From contig JAJZPY010000079.1 of assembly GCA_021811005.1 (NCBI GenBank), positions 1-9,677 of the forward strand: a stretch of 9,677 nt of DNA, read 5' to 3'. The DNA comes from Pseudomonadota bacterium (GTDB lineage: Bacteria; Pseudomonadota; Gammaproteobacteria; Burkholderiales; Ferrovaceae). The notes beneath the pieces are model-generated. The model did no database searches, was not told the origin of the DNA, and worked only from the letters and a program-made list of their open reading frames with translations. Positions 4,892 through 9,677 of this stretch are shown here, piece by piece. Position 1 is the first letter of the stretch, and each line of letters starts with the position of its first letter. Position numbers and translations under genes: made by a program.

Positions 4892-6136
4892 TTATCCCTT
4901 AGCCTGCGGTGTTGCGCTATCCAATCCGAACGCTTTATGCAATGCGCGCACGGCAAGTTCCATGTATTTTTCGTCAATGACGACGGAAATCTTGATTTCC
5001 GAAGTGGAAATCATCTGGATGTTGATGCCTTCTTCCGAAAGCGTCTTGAACATCTTGCTTGCGACGCCCGCATGGGAGCGCATGCCGACGCCCACCAGGG
5101 AAACCTTGCATATCTTGTTGTCACCGCGCACTTCGCGCGCACCGGTTTCCGGCTTGATGGTGTTATTGAGCAGATCCAGGGTCTTCTGGTAATCGTTGCG
5201 GTGCACGGTAAACGAGAAGTCCGTGGAACCGTCAACCCCGATGTTCTGGATGATCATGTCCACGTCCACATTGGCCTGCCCGACGGGAGACAGAATGCCG
5301 TAAGCGATGCCGGGACGATCCGGTACGCCGAGGAGGGACAATTTGGCCTCGTCCCGGTTGAAAGCGATTCCGGAGATGATCGGTTGTTCCATGTTGGTGT
5401 TTTCCTCGAAGGTGATCAGGGTGCCATCGTTCTTGTCTTCGAAGCTGGACAGCACCCGCAGCTTGACCTTGTATTTGCCGGCAAATTCCACTGAGCGAAT
5501 CTGAAGCACCTTGGAGCCCAGGCTGGCCATCTCGAGCATTTCCTCGAAAGTGATGGTCTCCAGCCGCCGTGCTTCGGGCACGATGCGCGGATCCGTGGTG
5601 TAGACACCGTCAACGTCCGTATAAATCTGGCATTCGTCCGCCTTGAGCGCCGCAGCCAGTGCCACGCCCGTGGTGTCGGAGCCGCCTCGGCCCAGCGTGG
5701 TGATGTCTCCGTTCTCGGTCGACCCCTGAAAGCCGGCAACGACCACGACTTTGCCCGATTCGAGATCGGCTCGCATGCGCTGTTCGTCGATTTCCAGAAT
5801 GCGGGCTTTGGTATGGGCCTCATCGGTCAGGATGCGCACCTGGCCGCCGGTATAGCTTTTTGCCGGAATGCCGCGATCGATCAGGGCCATGGCCAGCATG
5901 CCGATGGTGACCTGTTCGCCGGTGGAAATCATGACGTCCAGCTCGCGCGGGTCGGGCTGGGCCTGGATCTCTTTGGCCAGCTTGATGAGGCGATCGGTTT
6001 CGCCGCTCATGGCGGACACCACCACCACCAACTGGTGGCCTTGAGCCCGGAAGCGCGCCACCCGTTCCGCAACTTTCTTGATGCGCTCGGGATTGGCGAC
6101 CGAGGTGCCGCCATATTTCTGTACGATCAGTGCCAT
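4892..6136 (-). CDS. lysC: Aspartate kinase (aspartokinase)
   Basis: The enzyme phosphorylates L-aspartate with ATP to 4-phospho-aspartate, the first step to lysine, threonine, methionine and diaminopimelate. The product has 414 residues, the usual length for the monofunctional beta-proteobacterial enzyme. The catalytic amino-acid-kinase domain (1-245) carries KYGGTSV at 7-13, SAMSGETD at 41-48, a STGEQV block at 71-76, GRGGSDTT at 149-156 and YTDVDGVYTTDPR at 172-184. Two ACT regulatory domains follow (about 263-325 and 343-405), with VPDRPG at 271-276 and VGVGMRSHAGV at 348-358. Such enzymes are typically feedback-inhibited by lysine and/or threonine. The start at 6136 (MALIVQKYGG) is chosen because family members begin there; upstream in-frame ATG 6175 would add 13 unconserved residues. 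The ribosome-binding site is weak. The gene diverges from the hydratase gene and is followed by tRNA-Ser on the same strand. Confidence 0.97.
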   Translation of the reverse strand: MALIVQKYGGTSVANPERIKKVAERVARFRAQGHQLVVVVSAMSGETDRLIKLAKEIQAQPDPRELDVMISTGEQVTIGMLAMALIDRGIPAKSYTGGQVRILTDEAHTKARILEIDEQRMRADLESGKVVVVAGFQGSTENGDITTLGRGGSDTTGVALAAALKADECQIYTDVDGVYTTDPRIVPEARRLETITFEEMLEMASLGSKVLQIRSVEFAGKYKVKLRVLSSFEDKNDGTLITFEENTNMEQPIISGIAFNRDEAKLSLLGVPDRPGIAYGILSPVGQANVDVDMIIQNIGVDGSTDFSFTVHRNDYQKTLDLLNNTIKPETGAREVRGDNKICKVSLVGVGMRSHAGVASKMFKTLSEEGINIQMISTSEIKISVVIDEKYMELAVRALHKAFGLDSATPQAKG

Positions 6137-6170
6137 AACCGTTTGCGACCCGATCCGGGCCGTAAAAAAA

Positions 6171-6198
6171 CCCATATGTTACCGCAAATCCCGTTCAA
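6171..6198 (-). promoter_or_regulatory. Candidate sigma70-type promoter for lysC
   Basis: On the minus strand TTGAAC (6193-6198) and TATGGG (6171-6176) are spaced by 16 bases and lie about 35 bases upstream of the lysC start. The -10 match is mediocre (3/6). The divergent region (6137-6234) has no clearer alternative and no riboswitch-like fold that I can identify. Confidence 0.25.
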
Positions 6199-6234
6199 TG
6201 GCAGAATGTTGGCTTTTCCAGGTTTTTTCCTTCG

Positions 6235-7020
6235 ATGACACCGCAAGCGATTCAGCGCGCAGCACAACAGCTTTGGACCCTTTGGGAGAATACCGGCCGG
6301 ATACCGGCTTTGCCGGAAGACTTTCGACCCCGGACGCGGGTGGACGGTTATGCAATCCAGGCTGCCCTGGCGGTGCAGTCGGGCCAAGCTGTCGTGGGCT
6401 GGAAAATCGCCGCCACGACGGAGTCGGGGCAGCGCCACATCAACGTGGACGGGCCGATTGCCGGAAGGTTGTTGCAAAACAAGGTGTTGCCGCCTGGCGC
6501 AACGATTCCGCTGGGTGCCAGCCACATGCGGGTGGCGGAAGCGGAGCTGGTCTTCCGGTTTGCGCGCGATTTGCCGCCAAAACCGATGCCTTACAGCCTG
6601 GATGAAGTGATGGCGGCAGTGGACGGGGTTCTTCCGGGGATCGAAGTCCCTGATTCCCGTTACGACGATTTTTGTGTGGTGGGAGACGCCCAGCTGATTG
6701 CTGAAAATGCGTGTGCCGCCTGGTTCATCCTGGGCAAGGGCCCCGCCGTGGACTGGCGAGAGCTCGATCTGGTCAAGCACTCCGTGCAAGCGTATCGCAA
6801 CGGGATTCTGGCGGAGAAGGGCACGGGGGCAATGGTTCTGGGGGATCCCAAAATCGCCTTGGTATGGATTGCCAACGAACTTTCCGCATTGGGCACGGGA
6901 CTGCGGGCGGGCGATATCGTCACCACCGGGACCGTGGTGACTCCGGTCCGGATTGAGCCGGGTGATGCCATCCATTGTGATTTCGGCGTACTTGGCACGC
7001 TGGATGCCCGGATCGTGTGA
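6235..7020 (+). CDS. 2-keto-4-pentenoate hydratase / 2-oxohepta-3-ene-dioate hydratase-like protein (FAH superfamily)
   Basis: The product has 261 residues, the usual length for MhpD/DmpE-type hydratases, which add water to 2-hydroxypenta-2,4-dienoate in meta-cleavage pathways; related 4-oxalocrotonate decarboxylases share the fold. Visible marks are VGWKIA with K57, the metal-ligand motif AEAE (E102, E104) in RVAEAELVFRFARDL, GIEVPDSRYDD (135-145, with E137 and D140), AENACAAWFILG (156-167), GDPKIALVWIANEL (203-216) and GDIVTTGTVVTPV (226-238). Departures from the best-known enzymes, such as AENA where ADNA is usual, mean the exact substrate is unsure. No dioxygenase, aldolase or acyl-CoA dehydrogenase is nearby, so a role in aromatic catabolism is not supported by context. 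ATG 6235 is chosen because it begins the family's N-terminal helix; the ribosome-binding site is poor. The radical SAM gene follows after 7 bases. Confidence 0.85.
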   Translation: MTPQAIQRAAQQLWTLWENTGRIPALPEDFRPRTRVDGYAIQAALAVQSGQAVVGWKIAATTESGQRHINVDGPIAGRLLQNKVLPPGATIPLGASHMRVAEAELVFRFARDLPPKPMPYSLDEVMAAVDGVLPGIEVPDSRYDDFCVVGDAQLIAENACAAWFILGKGPAVDWRELDLVKHSVQAYRNGILAEKGTGAMVLGDPKIALVWIANELSALGTGLRAGDIVTTGTVVTPVRIEPGDAIHCDFGVLGTLDARIV

Positions 7021-7027
7021 GCGTCAG

Positions 7028-7882
7028 ATGGTTGAAAAGCAGCTCTCCTTCGACAACCACAACCGGGACATTCTGGGGCTGACCTACGTGTATCCGGTCG
7101 TGTCGCGTCGCGCGGCCGGCGTCTCCCTCGGCATCAACCTGAATACCAACCATGCCTGCAATTGGGCCTGCGTCTACTGCCAGGTCCCCAACCTGAAGCG
7201 CGGCGCCGCGCCCGCAACCGATCTTGGGAAACTGCGTTCCGAACTGGATCTGATGTTGTCCGAAGTTCTGGAAGGCGGTTTCATGGAAGCCTATGTGAGC
7301 GAGGGGCTGCGACGCCTTAATGACATTGCCTTTTCGGGAAACGGGGAGCCCACCAGCGCCGACTACTTTGAAGAGGCGGTTGCAATCGCGATCGAAGCGC
7401 TCCAGCATCGTTCTTTGGCAGGAAAGGTCAAGCTGGTGGTCATCACCAATGGCAGCTTTGCCTTGCAACCGGACGTTCAGCGCGCTTTCCGGGCCATGGC
7501 CGAAGCGGGTGGCGAAATATGGTTCAAGGCGGACCGGGGTCGCGCGCAAGACATTCTGCGCATCAACCAGGTGAACCTCAGCCCGGAATTGCTGCTCAAA
7601 CGTCTTGCCGCAACGGCCAATGCCTGTCCAACCTGGATCCAGACCTGCATGACCGCCTGGGATGGATCCGTCCCGGATGAAGCGGAGAAATCAGCCTACC
7701 TGAACCTCTTGCAGCTTGCCCTGAAGCAAGGCATTCCGATCCGCGGCGTGTTGCTCTACAGCCTGGCCCGCCCTTCACACCAGCCTGAAGCGGCGAGGAT
7801 TGCCGCAGTACCCCCGGATTGGCTGGAAGCTTTGGGAAACCGGATACGGGCCCTGGGCCTGGAGGTCAAAGTGACGCCGTAA
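7028..7882 (+). CDS. Radical SAM protein (COG0731-like Fe-S oxidoreductase)
   Basis: The product has 284 residues. The radical SAM cluster motif is C44-x3-C48-x2-C51 (CNWACVYCQVP), preceded by LGINLNTNHA. The SAM-binding strand FSGNGEPTS follows at 102-110, then VVITNGSF (137-144) and WFKADRG (165-171). These strings resemble COG0731 proteins, the group containing the wyosine-type tRNA enzymes; bacterial members are mostly uncharacterised. Additional cysteines at 200 and 207 (ACPTWIQTCM) could bind a second cluster but their spacing is not a known motif. Start ATG 7028 is the first ATG after the hydratase stop and gives the N-terminus MVEKQLSFDNHNRD; earlier starts overlap the hydratase. The 7-base gap implies one operon. 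The substrate is unknown. Confidence 0.85.
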   Translation: MVEKQLSFDNHNRDILGLTYVYPVVSRRAAGVSLGINLNTNHACNWACVYCQVPNLKRGAAPATDLGKLRSELDLMLSEVLEGGFMEAYVSEGLRRLNDIAFSGNGEPTSADYFEEAVAIAIEALQHRSLAGKVKLVVITNGSFALQPDVQRAFRAMAEAGGEIWFKADRGRAQDILRINQVNLSPELLLKRLAATANACPTWIQTCMTAWDGSVPDEAEKSAYLNLLQLALKQGIPIRGVLLYSLARPSHQPEAARIAAVPPDWLEALGNRIRALGLEVKVTP

Positions 7883-7921
7883 CGCCGTGGCTCCCCGGTT
7901 TTTCGGCAAAGCGAGAATCCG

Positions 7922-7930
7922 TGCTATAAT
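7922..7930 (+). promoter_or_regulatory. Extended -10 promoter of tRNA-Arg
   Basis: TG-C-TATAAT (7922-7930) is a perfect extended -10 element. A start about 6-7 bases downstream would lie just before the tRNA 5' end at 7940. The -35 region (TTTCGG or TTCGGC around 7901-7907) is poor, which fits an extended -10 promoter. Confidence 0.75.
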
Positions 7931-7939
7931 TCACAAAAT

Positions 7940-8016
7940 GCGCCCGTAGCTCAGTTGGATAGAGTACTTGGCTACGAACCAAGGGGTCGTGGGTTCGAAT
8001 CCTGCCGGGCGCGCCA
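7940..8016 (+). tRNA. tRNA-Arg(ACG)
   Basis: The 77-nt sequence folds as a standard tRNA. It has acceptor GCGCCCG/CGGGCGC, discriminator G and encoded CCA, D-stem GCTC/GAGT, anticodon stem CTTGG/CCAAG with loop CTACGAA (anticodon ACG, 7974-7976) and T-arm GTGGG-TTCGAAT-CCTGC. The A34 is normally deaminated to inosine by TadA so that CGU, CGC and CGA are read. The T-stem contains two G-U type pairs, a little unusual but compatible with function. It is flanked by its own promoter and terminator and is a single-gene unit. Confidence 0.97.
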
Positions 8017-8024
8017 CATCACGG

Positions 8025-8058
8025 GGCTGGGCCGAAAGGCTCAGCCTTCTTTATTTTT
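8025..8058 (+). terminator. Strong Rho-independent terminator of tRNA-Arg
   Basis: GGCTGGGCC (8025-8033), loop GAAA and GGCTCAGCC (8038-8046) form a 9-bp stem with one G-U pair and a stable GNRA-type tetraloop, directly followed by TTCTTTATTTTT (8047-8058). It starts 9 bases after the tRNA. Its T-tract contains the stop codon of the convergent efflux channel gene (8051-8053). On the minus strand the hairpin is not followed by T residues, so it should act mainly in the tRNA direction. Confidence 0.92.
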
Positions 8059-9508
8059 GCTCCCCGGCCTCTCTGGCGCTGGCCGCGACTTCGCTGGTTG
8101 GCGAGCCGCCAAGCGCCACAAACAGCTGCGTGACATCAAGAAATTGCCGTGTTTGCCCCTCGAGGCGTTGCAATTGGGCCTGTGCATAGTTGCGCTGGGC
8201 CGATTCAATTTCAAGCAGGCTGCCGCTCCCTGCCTCCCGCTTTTTCCTGGCGACCTCCAGCGCATCATGTGCGGTTTCCTCGCTTTCGTTCAGGGCGTTG
8301 AGCGCTTCATCGTCATGGGATAGCGCCGTCAGGGCATCCGCCACCTGGCCAAATGCCCGTACCACCGTTTGCCGGTACTGCGACAAGGCGGCCTGATAGC
8401 CGTGTTCCGCTTCCTCTTTCTGGGCTGACAGCATGCCTCCGTTGAACACAGGCACGGACAGCCCACCCGCCAGCGCCCAGGCATTGCTGGCCCCATAAAA
8501 GAGGCGGGAAGGCGAAAGGGCTTCCTGGAACATGTCGGCGCTCAAGGTCAGGCTGGGGTACAGGTTGGCCGTTGCGATGCCAATGGTTGCACTGGCCGCA
8601 TGCAGGTTGGCCTCCGCTGCCAGGATGTCGGGACGCTTGTGAACCAGCTCGGACGGCAGACTCACCGGCAAGGTGGTCGGCAGGGTGAGCTGATTGAAGC
8701 TCAGATGCGGCGGGGCCCAGTCTCCCGGCGACTGGCCGACCAGCACGGCCAGCATGTGGGTACTCTGGCTGTAACGTTGTTTCAGTTCAGGCAATTGGGC
8801 CCGGTCAGCCGCCAGCCGGCTTTGGGCATTCAGGACGTCGATGCGTGCCGCAGCGCCGGCTTCCTGTGCCGCCCTGACCAGGGCAAGCGTTTTCTCGTCC
8901 GCCTGAACCATGTTCTCGGCGGCATCGATTTGCGACCGGAGCGCAGCAAGTTCAACGGCCTGCGACACCACGTTTCCGGTCAGGGCCACATACAGGGCCT
9001 CCAGTTCCTGGTGCTGGTAGTCGGCCAACGCCTGCTGCCTTTCCACGCGACGCTGGCCGCCTCCGAACAAGTCGAGGGTCCAGCTCAAGGCAGGGCCGGC
9101 TTCGTAGTAGGTGAACGGGGGAATGAAAAAATTCGAAGGGCCAAACAGGGCCACGCCATACTTTTGGCGGCCGGCCAGGGCATTCAGCGATGCCTGGGGC
9201 ATCAGGCTGCTGCTTTCGGCGCTGACCGAGGCTTGCGCCTGGGCGAGCGTTTCCCGGGCCGCCGACAGGTCGTGGTTTTCGGTCATGGCACGGCGAATCA
9301 GGTCGTCAAGTTCACGCGAGCCCAACAAGGTCCACCATTCGGCTTCGATTTTCTGCCCCAGGGCAACGCGCTGGTCCGGGGTCAGGACTTCCTGTTCGGA
9401 AACATAGGTTTTCGTGGCGGGTGCGTCAGGCGTTTTGAAGTCAGGCCCTGTGGAGCAGGCGGACAGGCTGAAAGCGAGCGTCATAAACAAGGAAATTGCA
9501 GGTTTCAT
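8051..9508 (-). CDS. Outer-membrane efflux channel lipoprotein, NodT/OprM family
   Basis: The product has 485 residues, a normal length for this family. The signal peptide ends in the lipobox LSAC with the lipidated Cys at residue 18, followed by STGPDFKTPDAP, the typical start of a mature NodT-type protein. Two TolC-like halves follow: WWTLLGSRELDDLIRRAMTENHDLSAARETLAQA is the first-half helix signature, and RPDILAAEANLHAASATIGIATANLYPSLTLSA, with the family's R-PDI-AE-L-A-IG-A-A-YPS pattern, is the second. The protein forms the trimeric exit duct for a drug or metabolite exporter. Start ATG 9508 is chosen for the signal peptide and for GGAG at 9516-9519, 7 bases upstream. It follows an MFS permease gene by 4 bases, so it probably serves an EmrAB-type rather than an RND system. 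Confidence 0.95.
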   Translation of the reverse strand: MKPAISLFMTLAFSLSACSTGPDFKTPDAPATKTYVSEQEVLTPDQRVALGQKIEAEWWTLLGSRELDDLIRRAMTENHDLSAARETLAQAQASVSAESSSLMPQASLNALAGRQKYGVALFGPSNFFIPPFTYYEAGPALSWTLDLFGGGQRRVERQQALADYQHQELEALYVALTGNVVSQAVELAALRSQIDAAENMVQADEKTLALVRAAQEAGAAARIDVLNAQSRLAADRAQLPELKQRYSQSTHMLAVLVGQSPGDWAPPHLSFNQLTLPTTLPVSLPSELVHKRPDILAAEANLHAASATIGIATANLYPSLTLSADMFQEALSPSRLFYGASNAWALAGGLSVPVFNGGMLSAQKEEAEHGYQAALSQYRQTVVRAFGQVADALTALSHDDEALNALNESEETAHDALEVARKKREAGSGSLLEIESAQRNYAQAQLQRLEGQTRQFLDVTQLFVALGGSPTSEVAASAREAGEQK

Positions 9509-9512
9509 GCAA

Positions 9513-9677
9513 CTACTCCATGGGGGCCATTTCAGCTGCGCGAGGCTTGTTCGCGGGCGGGCGCAATAGCAGCAGCAAGGGCAACACGGCAATCGTCACG
9601 ATCATCATCATCTGATAATCGTTGTTGTAAGCAATCATGGCTGCCTGATGGGTCAGCTGGCCGTTGAGCAGACGAAG
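9513..9677 (-). CDS. DHA2-family (EmrB/QacA-like) MFS drug exporter, C-terminal end only
   Basis: The frame enters from the right edge and ends with TAG at 9513-9515, giving the last 54 residues. They read QAAMIAYNNDYQMMMIVTIAVLPLLLLLRPP, then a short polar tail ending EMAPME. The 'QA-x-x-I-A-Y-N-N-D' turn before the last hydrophobic helix is typical of the fourteen-helix DHA2 family (EmrB, FarB). Start and most of the protein lie outside the window. Its stop is 4 bases before the channel gene, so both are in one operon; an EmrA/HlyD-type adaptor gene would be expected further upstream. The family call rests on this short tail plus context. Confidence 0.75.
   Translation of the reverse strand, partial: LRLLNGQLTHQAAMIAYNNDYQMMMIVTIAVLPLLLLLRPPANKPRAAEMAPME
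9516..9519 (-). promoter_or_regulatory. Ribosome-binding site of the efflux channel gene, inside the MFS gene end
   Basis: On the minus strand GGAG lies 7 bases before ATG 9508 and forms the last sense codon of the MFS permease, just before its stop. This arrangement suggests translational coupling and settles the channel start against the longer upstream frame. Confidence 0.7.

Noticed and set aside
4891..4924. TTGGAT and GATAAT as a promoter for tRNA-Ser
   Set aside because: The spacing is 22 bases, too long; the GATAAT alone is mentioned in the tRNA entry.
6137..6234. Lysine riboswitch or leader-peptide control of lysC
   Set aside because: The leader is under 100 bases, shows no L-box-like structure and has no short Lys- or Thr-rich open frame.
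8600..9667. 355-codon plus-strand frame antisense to the efflux channel gene
   Set aside because: The minus-strand frame carries a lipobox and clear family signatures; the plus frame is a by-product of GC-rich codon use.

Overview
The window looks like a piece of a betaproteobacterial chromosome. It is GC-rich, and several proteins fit that group: the N-terminus and double ACT domain of the aspartate kinase, the lysC then tRNA-Ser(GCU) order, a NodT-type outer-membrane efflux lipoprotein and a DUF1348 protein. This placement is inferred from protein character; no ribosomal RNA or other firm taxonomic marker is present. There is no insertion sequence, phage gene, CRISPR array or toxin module, and no gene-free stretch longer than about 150 bases.

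Layout. (1) 1-1547, plus strand: the 3' part of a large, modular surface protein with Ig-like beta-sandwich domains of about 102 residues and Gln/Gly-rich linkers. The first 107 bases recur exactly 1032 bases downstream, so the visible cassette (linker plus three Ig-like domains, 344 codons) is probably repeated upstream. (2) 1583-2329: a membrane-anchored class I SAM-dependent methyltransferase. (3) 2353-2820, minus strand: a DUF1348 (NTF2-like) protein. (4) 2971-3571, plus strand: an overlapping gene pair encoding a secreted Gly-rich/Pro-Tyr-rich small protein and a small four-cysteine, coiled-coil protein. (5) Minus strand, read from 6136 down to 3606: lysC, tRNA-Ser(GCU), a DUF1275 (YoaK-like) membrane protein and a BamE/SmpA-like lipoprotein. 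(6) 6235-7882, plus strand: a 2-keto-4-pentenoate hydratase-like protein followed after 7 bases by a radical SAM protein. (7) 7925-8058: tRNA-Arg(ACG) with an extended -10 promoter and a strong intrinsic terminator. (8) Minus strand, 9677 down to 8051: the end of a DHA2/EmrB-type MFS exporter and, 4 bases later, its outer-membrane channel lipoprotein.

How the genes work together. The clearest functional unit is the MFS permease plus outer-membrane channel, two parts of an EmrAB-TolC-type tripartite exporter; a periplasmic adaptor would be expected just upstream, outside the window. The hydratase and radical SAM gene are very likely co-transcribed but have no obvious common pathway. The overlapping secreted/cysteine pair is likely translationally coupled and of unknown function. 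Housekeeping functions are lysine/threonine/methionine precursor synthesis (lysC) and two tRNAs.

Overall this is mostly ordinary chromosomal sequence. The parts most worth a second look are the cassette-repeat adhesin at the left edge, the secreted/Cys4 overlapping pair, and the hydratase-radical SAM pair. I see no convincing new multi-gene system.
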